A stretch of 8,443 nucleotides of DNA from Anaerolineaceae bacterium (GTDB lineage Bacteria > Chloroflexota > Anaerolineae > Anaerolineales > Anaerolineaceae): positions 19,714-28,156 of the forward strand of contig DQHW01000005.1 in assembly GCA_003524305.1 (NCBI GenBank). Direction: 5' to 3'. The first letter of the stretch is position 1; every line of letters starts with the position of its first letter. Below the pieces are notes generated by a model. That model searched no databases, had not been told where the DNA came from, and saw only the letters and a list, made by a program, of their open reading frames with translations. Below, one piece after another: positions 1 to 6,203 of this stretch. The translations under genes were made by a program, and so were the position numbers.

Positions 1-2
1 GA

Positions 3-839
3 CCGCGCGGCATTGTTATTAATACCAGGGGACAAGTGCTGGTCACCGATACCGGCAACAACCGAGTACTGGTTTATGATGCCAATGGCGGTTTCTTGAG
101 TCAATTTGGTTTGAACGGCATGAACCAAGGCGAATTTGACGAACCGGTAGGGCTTGCCATAGATAACGAAGGATTATTGTATGTGGCAGACACCTGGAAT
201 CAACGCATTCAAGTCTTCCAACCGCTTTCGGATGAAATCAGCTATGGTTACTTACGCGAATGGCAGGTATCTGCCTGGGAAGGACAATCTGTCAACAATA
301 AACCCTACATTGATGTTGATCAAAACGGACATGTATTCATCACTGATCCTGATGCCTATAGAATTCTTGAATTTGACAACGTCGGCAACTTCATCAGAGG
401 TTGGGGTGATTACAGCAGCGGCATTGACGGGTTTGGCATGCCAATCGGCATCGCCGTGGATGTTCAAGGAAAAGTTTGGGTCAGTGACGCTGAAAATGGC
501 TACATGCTGCGCTTCTTGATGCCAGATTCAATCGGAACACCTCTCGTAGAATCCCTGCCGGAACTACCCGGTTCCACCAGCGTGCTAACCTATAACATGT
601 CCACCGGTATGGTGGATGATCCGCTGGGGGCAGCCGTTTATCGTTTATCAGAAGACGGCACACAATGGGTTCCAGTCGTCCCGGATGGGATTGCTGCCAT
701 GATCCCTGCCGGTACTCAGCCTGTCTTGAGCGAAACTGGAACATGGCAGCTTCTCAACACAGACGGAACGCTAGCCTTCCAATGGCAGCCTGATGTGCTG
801 CTGTGGATATCCAGCCTGGATGTTCAAACAGTTGAATAA
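3..839 (+). CDS. NHL-repeat beta-propeller protein, 3' part only (N-terminus outside window)
   Basis: The open frame runs in from the left edge. The GTG at position 36 is not the start, because the codons before it already encode the first strand of an NHL repeat (PRGIVIN... followed by TDTGNNRV). About 278 residues are visible. Four NHL-type repeats can be seen at roughly visible residues 1-28, 47-73, 99-125 and 146-171, each with the pattern G-(I/L)-A-(V/I)-D-x-x-G-x-(V/L)-(Y/W/F)-(V/I)-(A/S/T)-D; the third is degenerate. These repeats form beta-propeller blades, usually extracytoplasmic or used for protein or ligand binding. The last ~100 residues (from about 175) are a separate region rich in Thr, Val, Pro and Trp with no motif I recognise. 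The missing N-terminus could hold more repeats, a signal peptide or membrane helices, so the full role cannot be named. The gene ends 6 nt before a strong terminator. Confidence 0.85.
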   Translation, partial: PRGIVINTRGQVLVTDTGNNRVLVYDANGGFLSQFGLNGMNQGEFDEPVGLAIDNEGLLYVADTWNQRIQVFQPLSDEISYGYLREWQVSAWEGQSVNNKPYIDVDQNGHVFITDPDAYRILEFDNVGNFIRGWGDYSSGIDGFGMPIGIAVDVQGKVWVSDAENGYMLRFLMPDSIGTPLVESLPELPGSTSVLTYNMSTGMVDDPLGAAVYRLSEDGTQWVPVVPDGIAAMIPAGTQPVLSETGTWQLLNTDGTLAFQWQPDVLLWISSLDVQTVE

Positions 840-845
840 ACTCTA

Positions 846-884
846 AAAAAAATAACGGCGCTGAAACAGCGCCGCTATTTTTTT
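846..884. terminator. Bidirectional intrinsic terminator between convergent genes
   Basis: An A-tract (846-852), a GC-rich stem (CGGCGCTG 856-863 with CAGCGCCG 867-874), an AAA loop and a T-tract (878-884) form a hairpin usable in both directions. It lies 6 nt after the NHL gene and 7 nt beyond the stop of the convergent membrane-protein gene. On the plus transcript one stem position (855/875) is an A-C mismatch. On the minus transcript the same position becomes a G-U wobble, so that stem is continuous. Confidence 0.92.
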
Positions 885-891
885 ATCATTA

Positions 892-1272
892 TTAATCTCT
901 CTTGTTTGGAGCAAATATCCTGCTCAAAATGAGACTGACCAGACTGACAATCAAAGCACCGAGAAAAGCATAAAGGTATTTATTTTCAGGGATGGTAAAT
1001 CCAATGCTGATGATATTGCCCAGCCAGCCGGCCAATAAAAACATGACCGTATTAATAATTAAAGTGCCGAGCCCCAGGGTGAGAATGATCATTGGGCAGC
1101 TTAAAACCATCAGTAAAGGTCTGATGATGGCATTGACAAACCCAAATATGAGCGCCAGCACCAGATAAGCATACCAGGCATCATTCTGCATCAAAATATG
1201 CGGCTCTAGAACTTTTACGGCTAGAAACAATGCTGCTGCATTAATCATTAAACGGATGAGAAATTTATTCAT
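892..1272 (-). CDS. Four-helix membrane protein, phage holin 4_2 / YvlD family
   Basis: This is a 126-residue, very hydrophobic protein with about four membrane spans (near residues 4-22, 33-53, 55-83 and 99-120). It shows the family's signature positions: N47-x-x-x-R51-P52 after the second span, a P60...LTLGL stretch (64-68) and N74 in the third. The length is typical for the family. The family (Pfam Phage_holin_4_2) is named for a weak resemblance to holins. Most members, such as Bacillus YvlD, are chromosomal inner-membrane proteins of unknown function, and nothing here suggests a prophage. The start is supported by an AAAGGA ribosome binding site about 8 nt upstream on the minus strand. 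It follows the acetyltransferase gene by 52 nt on the same strand with no terminator between, so the two are probably co-transcribed and end at the shared hairpin. Confidence 0.85.
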   Translation of the reverse strand: MNKFLIRLMINAAALFLAVKVLEPHILMQNDAWYAYLVLALIFGFVNAIIRPLLMVLSCPMIILTLGLGTLIINTVMFLLAGWLGNIISIGFTIPENKYLYAFLGALIVSLVSLILSRIFAPNKRD

Positions 1273-1324
1273 GGTTTTTTCCTTTCAATCCATTTACGCA
1301 AAATATACAAAAAAGTGTCGGAAA

Positions 1325-2314
1325 TTAAACAATAATCGACTCATTGAGCGGTGAAATTTTATGTTTCATCCATAACAGGGTATTGAGTTCACGCATGCCA
1401 ACAGCCTCGAAAGCCTCCCTGGCCCTGCCCGCTGGATAGTTCACTGCCAGACGTTTTGGGAAAAACACTTTACGTGTGATTACTGGAAACACATTGCGGA
1501 TCACCTCATCCTCCCAAATTGGAGAAGTTGCCAGCCAGCAATAATCGTGGGTTTCAGAGCCGTGATCCAGGGTGACCGCCCCAATCAATTTTGAATCTTT
1601 GCGCACTGACCATGAACGCTGAAATTCAGCAAACATCAATCGGTTTAACCAATTTGAAAAGGTTGGTTCCATTTTATCCATCCGAATCGGCAGGTTCCAA
1701 TGAAGCTCTTTCGGATACAGAGAATCGAGCCATAACTTTTGCTGAGACCAATCTTCTTTCTCACGGCTGGTTACTTTAATCGCAGTTGGTAAATAATCAG
1801 GGTTCTGACTGGATGGACGATAAACCCACATGGTACGGCGGCTGATCTCATCAAACCCCAGGTTTAGGTAAATTTGTATGGCAATGTGGTTATCTTCACG
1901 CACTTGCAAAAAAACTTGTTTTCCCTGGTGTTCTTGGGCGTGTCTTATAGCCCGTTCAGTGAGTTGTTTGCCAATCCCCCTGCCTCGATAATTGGGGTGA
2001 ACCGCCACATTGGCAACAAAATAGCTACCCTTTTCTTTTGACCGCAGGGGAATCAAGGTGATGTTGCCAATGATCTGATCGCTTTCAACCCACACATATC
2101 CATGGAACGGCAGGGGTGAGTTTTCAGGGGTGGTATTATCTAGTATCAGCCCGCTGAAGTTGTTGGCGGTTTGCCTGATATGACGGATATACTCCTGCCC
2201 CTCGGGGTCAATGTTATGCGAAAAACACAATTCAATCAGGTCGGCAATTTGTCGCAGGTCTTCCCGCAAGCGGATAGCCCGGATTCGGGAGCTTGGTTTC
2301 GATAAAACGGTCAT
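1325..2314 (-). CDS. Tandem GNAT-fold N-acetyltransferase (N-terminal domain active, C-terminal domain degenerate)
   Basis: This is a 329-residue protein starting at the ATG that gives MTVLSKPSSRIR. The N-terminal half (about residues 10-165) is a GNAT domain. VANVAVHP (100-107) is the acetyl-CoA-binding beta-4 strand, R110-G-R-G-I-G115 is the pyrophosphate-binding loop, and an N-x-x-A-I-x-x-Y-x-x-x-G-F segment closes the fold. The C-terminal half keeps the strand and helix outline, ending in AREAFEAVGMRELNTLLWM like the last part of a GNAT fold, but lacks the R/Q-x-x-G-x-G/A loop. The arrangement is a double-GNAT protein with one CoA site. The substrate cannot be told from sequence. A longer reading from 2383 is rejected because it would cover the divergent nagA promoter. 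No Shine-Dalgarno precedes the chosen ATG, and a TAAAAT box lies 7 nt before it, so the mRNA may be leaderless. Confidence 0.85.
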   Translation of the reverse strand: MTVLSKPSSRIRAIRLREDLRQIADLIELCFSHNIDPEGQEYIRHIRQTANNFSGLILDNTTPENSPLPFHGYVWVESDQIIGNITLIPLRSKEKGSYFVANVAVHPNYRGRGIGKQLTERAIRHAQEHQGKQVFLQVREDNHIAIQIYLNLGFDEISRRTMWVYRPSSQNPDYLPTAIKVTSREKEDWSQQKLWLDSLYPKELHWNLPIRMDKMEPTFSNWLNRLMFAEFQRSWSVRKDSKLIGAVTLDHGSETHDYCWLATSPIWEDEVIRNVFPVITRKVFFPKRLAVNYPAGRAREAFEAVGMRELNTLLWMKHKISPLNESIIV

Positions 2315-2321
2315 GAATCCA

Positions 2322-2327
2322 ATTTTA
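2322..2327 (-). promoter_or_regulatory. Candidate -10 box of the GNAT gene, placed for a leaderless transcript
   Basis: TAAAAT on the minus strand ends 7 nt before the ATG, so transcription would begin at or within a base or two of the start codon. The -35 side is weak: TTGCTT is the best candidate, with a short 15-nt spacer. Support is therefore moderate and comes mainly from the position and the lack of a ribosome binding site. Confidence 0.5.
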
Positions 2328-2364
2328 CACCAATGGCCCCAGAAGCAATTTAATAAATGCCAGA

Positions 2365-2393
2365 TTGACATGCCTATCTGCAAAGGCTAAAAT
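2365..2393 (+). promoter_or_regulatory. nagA promoter, near-consensus housekeeping type
   Basis: TTGACA (2365-2370, perfect -35), a 17-nt spacer and TAAAAT (2388-2393, five of six bases of the -10) form a near-ideal sigma-70/SigA promoter. The -10 ends 6 nt before the nagA ATG, which predicts a transcription start on the A of the start codon. A loose inverted repeat (CAGAT-N10-ATCTG, 2361-2380) overlaps the -35 but is too short to call an operator. Confidence 0.8.
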
Positions 2394-2399
2394 CTCAAT

Positions 2400-3572
2400 A
2401 TGAAAGATCAACCGAACATACTTTTTTATAATGCAAAATTAATTGGCGCTTCAGAACCGATAGAGCATGGTTGGTGTCTGATTGCAGGCAATCGTATCCA
2501 CGCGCTGGGTGCCGGAGATGCTCCTCAAACAATTGATCAAACAACAGCCACTTGCATTGATTGCCGCGGAGGCACTTTGCTGCCAGGCTTTATCGACTTG
2601 CACACCCATGGTGCTGTCGGCGCTGACTTTGTTTTTAGCAATGCCGATGACATCAAGAAAATTTCTGTCTTTTTTGCCAGCCGGGGTGTAACCGGTTTTC
2701 TGGCATCCACCTATGCAGCCAGCCAGTCTGAAATCACAAAAGCCATTGAGACACTTCACGGTGTCATGGGCAATGAGTCTGGCGCTCACATCCTTGGTAT
2801 CCATTTAGAAGGCCCCTGGTTAAATCCGCTCAAAGCCGGCGCACAGTCAATTGCTAACATCCGTGCTGCAACACCAGAAGAAGCCCTGCCCTATTTTGAT
2901 ACGGGTATCATCCGCCTGGTGGCGCTTGCACCAGAAATTGTTGAGAACCAGTGGATGATCTCGGTTTGCAAAAACCGCAATATCGCAGTGGCAGCCGGAC
3001 ACACAACTGCGACTTTTGCAGAAATGCAGGTTGCGGTTCAATTAGGCGTTACCCAGGTGACGCACTGTTTTAATGCCATGGGATACCTTCATCATCGTGA
3101 ACCAGGGGTGGTGGGCGCAGCCCTATCACTACAGGCACTGTGCTGCGAGTTAATCGCGGATAACATCCATGTTCACCCGGTAGTCATGGATATTCTGGTC
3201 AAAGTAAAAACACCTAATGGAGTGATATTGGTCACCGATTCAATCAGCGCAGCAGGTATGCCTGACGGCGTTTATTCACTAGAAGGGCAAAAGGTCACTC
3301 TTGCCGATGGTGCAGCCCGGCTGACAGATGGCACCCTGGCAGGTTCAACCCTCACCATGGATGTCGCTCTGCGTAATTTTTTAGCTGCCACCCACCTGCC
3401 TCTTGAAGATGTCTGGATGTGCACTTCATTAAATGCCGCTCAAGCCATCCATCTCGACAATCGTAAGGGAAGAATTGCGCCAGATTACGATGCTGATCTT
3501 GTTCTTCTGGACTCAAACTTGCACGTTCAACTCACAGTGATTGAAGGCCAGGTCATTTTTGACGCCCGATAA
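2400..3572 (+). CDS. nagA: N-acetylglucosamine-6-phosphate deacetylase
   Basis: NagA removes the acetyl group from N-acetylglucosamine-6-phosphate in the cytoplasm, feeding amino-sugar and cell-wall recycling. The protein has 390 residues, the family's usual length. It is an amidohydrolase TIM barrel flanked by small beta segments. The visible active site is the metal pair H68-x-H70 (DLHTHG), metal ligand E137 (HLEGPW), H201 (AGHTT), H222 (THCFNAM) and catalytic D280 (TDSISAAG). Phosphate-binding candidates are N225-A226, R233 and H257. The HxH motif suggests a two-metal site as in Bacillus NagA, unlike the single-metal E. coli enzyme. Oddly, the position matching E. coli His143 (E+12) is Q149 (KAGAQ instead of KKGTH). 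No nagB or sugar transporter is adjacent. The start lacks a ribosome binding site but follows a near-perfect promoter by 6 nt. No convincing terminator follows the stop. Confidence 0.92.
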   Translation: MKDQPNILFYNAKLIGASEPIEHGWCLIAGNRIHALGAGDAPQTIDQTTATCIDCRGGTLLPGFIDLHTHGAVGADFVFSNADDIKKISVFFASRGVTGFLASTYAASQSEITKAIETLHGVMGNESGAHILGIHLEGPWLNPLKAGAQSIANIRAATPEEALPYFDTGIIRLVALAPEIVENQWMISVCKNRNIAVAAGHTTATFAEMQVAVQLGVTQVTHCFNAMGYLHHREPGVVGAALSLQALCCELIADNIHVHPVVMDILVKVKTPNGVILVTDSISAAGMPDGVYSLEGQKVTLADGAARLTDGTLAGSTLTMDVALRNFLAATHLPLEDVWMCTSLNAAQAIHLDNRKGRIAPDYDADLVLLDSNLHVQLTVIEGQVIFDAR

Positions 3573-3625
3573 TAAAACTCTGATAAGTCTCTTATATTAT
3601 TCTATGCTAATCACACATCTTGAAA

Positions 3626-3634
3626 TGCTATAAT
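3626..3634 (+). promoter_or_regulatory. Extended -10 promoter of clpC
   Basis: TGCTATAAT is a perfect -10 preceded by the extended TGn element. No good -35 is found 16-18 nt upstream, as is usual for extended -10 promoters. The predicted start near 3641 leaves a leader of under 30 nt that contains a purine-rich ribosome binding site (AAGGAA, 3654-3659), with 9 nt between it and the ATG. No CIRCE inverted repeat or CtsR-like tandem heptad is visible, so heat-shock control by HrcA or CtsR is not supported. Confidence 0.65.
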
Positions 3635-3668
3635 CACCCGTAATACGTAGGAAAAGGAAAAACATCTT

Positions 3669-6104
3669 ATGATGAGATTTGATCGTTTTACTGAAAGAGC
3701 ACAAGAGGCAGCCCAACGTGCTGCTGAAATTATTCAGAGGTATGGGCATAACCAAATTGATACCGAACACATCCTGTTGGCATTAATCGAACAACCGCAG
3801 GGCGTGGTTCCGCAAATCCTTGAGATTCTCAAGGTTGATCCCCAGATTTTGATGGAAAGACTGGATTACATTCTAAAAACCAGCCCCAAGGCCAGTATTT
3901 TTGGCGGCGGAGCCGGCCAGATTTTCATTACCCCGCGTGTCAAACGTATCATTGACCTGGCTAATGAAGAAGCCAGTAAATTAAAAGATGAATATATTTC
4001 AACCGAACACCTCTTTTTAGCAATTTTGAGCGAAAAAAATACCCCTGCAGCAAGGCTGCTCGAAACCACCGGTCTGACCCGTGAACGGGTATCAGAAGCA
4101 GTGGTTCAATTGCGCGGTGGACAGCGAGTCACCGATCCACAAGCTGAAACCCGTTATCGAACGCTTGAGAAATACTCACGCGACCTCACCCAGCAAGCCC
4201 GCGAAGGCAAGCTTGACCCCGTGATTGGTCGTGATACCGAAATCTCGCGTGTCATGCAAATCCTCTCACGCCGCACCAAGAATAACCCTGTGCTGATTGG
4301 TGAAGCTGGCGTCGGCAAAACCGCCATCGTGGAAGGACTCGCAGAAAAGATTGCCACCAACGATGTGCCTGAAATTTTGATGGGTAAGAAGGTCATTTCA
4401 CTTGACCTCGGGTCTATGATCGCCGGTTCACGGTTCAGAGGCGAATTTGAAGAACGGCTTAAAGCCTCCATCGAAGAAGTACAGCGCTCCAATGGCGAGA
4501 TCATTTTGTTCATTGATGAACTTCACACCGTGGTGGGTGCAGGTGCTGCTCAAGGCGCCATGGATGCCTCCAACATGTTGAAACCAGCCCTCGCACGCGG
4601 TGAACTGCAATGCATCGGCGCCACCACCCTGGATGAATATCAAAAACATATTGAAAAAGACGCTGCACTTGAAAGGCGTTTTGCTCCTGTCTTCGTGGAA
4701 GAACCCTCACAAGACGATACTTTAAAAATGCTCCTGGTTTTGCGCGATCGTTATGAGGCCCACCACAAGGTGCATTTTTCAGATGATGCCCTCGAAGCCG
4801 CGGTGAAGTTGAGTTCACGTTACATCACTGACCGCCGTCTGCCAGACAAAGCCATTGACCTGATGGATGAAGCAGCTGCCAAGCTGCGTGTGGCGCTTTA
4901 CTCGCTGCCTCCCGAACTTAAAAAAATGAAAACCGAACTCGACCGCCTCAAAGCGGAAGAAGAACAAGCCGGCATCGAACGCGACTACGAACGTGCCGCA
5001 AAAATGAAAGCTGACCGTCTGCGCCTTGAAGAAGATTTCACTTCAAAACGAGACGTATGGGAATCTGAACACAAATTGGACGAGGTGGTGGATATTAACG
5101 ATATCGCCGAAGTCCTTTCACAATGGCGCGGCATTCCGGTCAACCAAATGCTCGAGACGGAATCTACCCGCCTGCTGCACATGGAAGAACGTCTGCACGA
5201 ACGCATCATCGGTCAGGAACCTGCCATCCATGCCATCGCAGATGCCATCCGCCGCGCACGCTCAGGCTTGAAAGACCCCAAACGCCCCAATGGTTCATTT
5301 ATCTTCATCGGACCTTCCGGAGTGGGTAAAACTGAACTTGCCAAGGCGCTTGCCGAATTCCTGTTTGATGATGAAGATGCGCTGGTTCGCATGGATATGA
5401 GCGAATACCATGAGCAGCATACCGTTTCACGTCTCTTCGGCGCTCCTCCAGGTTACGTGGGCTATGAAGAAGGCGGTCAACTGACCGAAGCCGTACGCAG
5501 ACGTCCATACCGTGTAATCCTCTTTGACGAGATTGAAAAAGCGCATCCCGAAGTTTGGAACGCCTTGCTGCAGATTCTTGACGACGGCCGATTAACAGAT
5601 GGTCAGGGCCGTGTGGTTGACTTTAGAAATACGGTGTTAATAATGACCAGCAACCTGGGCACCGAATTCGTCAAACAAGGTGGCACCCTGGGCTTTTTGA
5701 AAAAAGAAGCCACAGATGAAGACCGCCAGGCACATGAAAAGATTGAAAAGGCACTCAAGAGCACTTTCAGACCTGAATTCCTCAACCGTGTTGACGAAGT
5801 CATCATGTTCTCACCGCTCACCAAAGAACAGATGATGGAGATCGTTGACCTTCAGATGAAAGATGTCCGCGTTCGGCTCGAAGAACACGGCCTGAAAGTG
5901 GAACTCACACAGACAGCCCGTGAATGGCTGGCGACAGAAGGCTACGATGCCTCCTTTGGTGCACGTCCGCTCAAGAGAGCACTACAGAAATATGTTGAAA
6001 GTCCGCTCTCTGTCAGCCTGCTATCAGGCGAGTTCGTTACCGGTGACACCGTCATTGTGGACCTGGATGAAGAAAAGAAGGAAATTAACTTCAAAAAGAA
6101 GTAA
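3669..6104 (+). CDS. clpC: ClpC-type Hsp100 AAA+ unfoldase, regulatory ATPase of the ClpCP protease
   Basis: ClpC unfolds substrates with ATP and threads them into the ClpP peptidase. This 811-residue protein has the complete layout. A Clp-N repeat pair (about 5-145) keeps Thr8, Glu33 and the second TEH motif, which match the phosphoarginine pockets of Bacillus ClpC. AAA1 has Walker A GEAGVGKT (211-218), Walker B LFIDE (280-284) and arginine fingers R336-R337. A short middle domain (about 410-465), Glu/Lys-rich and UVR-like, marks ClpC rather than ClpB, whose middle domain is much longer. AAA2 has Walker A GPSGVGKT (548-555), Walker B D620-E621 and sensor-2 GAR (764-766). T673-L-G-F676 is the loop that docks onto ClpP, which supports a protease partner rather than a pure disaggregase. 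Neither clpP nor ctsR-mcsA-mcsB is nearby. The gene is monocistronic, with its own promoter and terminator. Confidence 0.95.
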   Translation: MMRFDRFTERAQEAAQRAAEIIQRYGHNQIDTEHILLALIEQPQGVVPQILEILKVDPQILMERLDYILKTSPKASIFGGGAGQIFITPRVKRIIDLANEEASKLKDEYISTEHLFLAILSEKNTPAARLLETTGLTRERVSEAVVQLRGGQRVTDPQAETRYRTLEKYSRDLTQQAREGKLDPVIGRDTEISRVMQILSRRTKNNPVLIGEAGVGKTAIVEGLAEKIATNDVPEILMGKKVISLDLGSMIAGSRFRGEFEERLKASIEEVQRSNGEIILFIDELHTVVGAGAAQGAMDASNMLKPALARGELQCIGATTLDEYQKHIEKDAALERRFAPVFVEEPSQDDTLKMLLVLRDRYEAHHKVHFSDDALEAAVKLSSRYITDRRLPDKAIDLMDEAAAKLRVALYSLPPELKKMKTELDRLKAEEEQAGIERDYERAAKMKADRLRLEEDFTSKRDVWESEHKLDEVVDINDIAEVLSQWRGIPVNQMLETESTRLLHMEERLHERIIGQEPAIHAIADAIRRARSGLKDPKRPNGSFIFIGPSGVGKTELAKALAEFLFDDEDALVRMDMSEYHEQHTVSRLFGAPPGYVGYEEGGQLTEAVRRRPYRVILFDEIEKAHPEVWNALLQILDDGRLTDGQGRVVDFRNTVLIMTSNLGTEFVKQGGTLGFLKKEATDEDRQAHEKIEKALKSTFRPEFLNRVDEVIMFSPLTKEQMMEIVDLQMKDVRVRLEEHGLKVELTQTAREWLATEGYDASFGARPLKRALQKYVESPLSVSLLSGEFVTGDTVIVDLDEEKKEINFKKK

Positions 6105-6120
6105 AAACAATCTGTATTTC

Positions 6121-6156
6121 AATCCCTCGCAGATCAAACTCTGCGGGGATTTTTTT
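6121..6156 (+). terminator. Intrinsic terminator of clpC
   Basis: AATCCC-t-CGCAGA pairs with TCTGCG-GGGATT around a 6-nt loop. The stem is 12 bp with one bulged T, followed by a run of seven T. It begins 16 nt after the clpC stop codon. Confidence 0.9.
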
Positions 6157-6161
6157 ATCCA

Positions 6162-6180
6162 TTGACTTTTCAAAAGTCAA
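6162..6180. repeat. Perfect 19-bp palindrome (operator or second terminator hairpin)
   Basis: TTGACTTTT-C-AAAAGTCAA has 9-bp arms around a single central C. It lies 6 nt after the T-run of the clpC terminator and overlaps the -35 region of the next promoter, where a repressor would sit. It is also followed by CTTTTTT, so on RNA it could act as a weak second terminator for clpC. The sequence alone does not separate these readings. Confidence 0.7.
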
Positions 6181-6191
6181 CTTTTTTCTAC

Positions 6192-6197
6192 TATAAT
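6192..6197 (+). promoter_or_regulatory. -10 box of the thioredoxin-like gene, placed for a leaderless transcript
   Basis: A perfect TATAAT ends 6 nt before the GTG start codon. The best -35 at 17-nt spacing is a poor TTCAAA inside the palindrome, which may mean activator dependence or a weak promoter. The TTGACT at 6162 is 24 nt away, too far to pair with this -10. Confidence 0.6.
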
Positions 6198-6203
6198 AGA
6201 CCA

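Noticed and set aside
892..1272. A prophage suggested by the 'phage holin' family name
   Set aside because: The family is mainly chromosomal. No endolysin, integrase or structural phage gene is nearby.
2361..2380. Inverted repeat CAGAT-N10-ATCTG over the nagA -35 as a repressor site
   Set aside because: Five-bp arms with a 10-bp spacer are expected by chance. Only worth reopening if it is conserved in relatives.
2315..2383. A longer start for the acetyltransferase adding 23 residues
   Set aside because: It would cover the nagA -35 element and most of the divergent promoter gap. The extension is Trp/Cys/His-rich and unlike a GNAT N-terminus.
3573..3605. ATAAG-TCT-CTTAT as a nagA terminator
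   Set aside because: The stem is only 5 bp, nearly all A-T, with no following T-run. nagA transcription may run into clpC or end by another route.
4154..4818. Long open frames on the minus strand inside clpC
   Set aside because: They are antisense shadows of a conserved coding sequence, lack ribosome binding sites and encode no recognisable protein.
6162..6203. TTG start adding 14 residues to the thioredoxin-like protein
   Set aside because: The added stretch is the palindrome and the TATAAT box; similarity to thioredoxin folds begins after it and there is no ribosome binding site.
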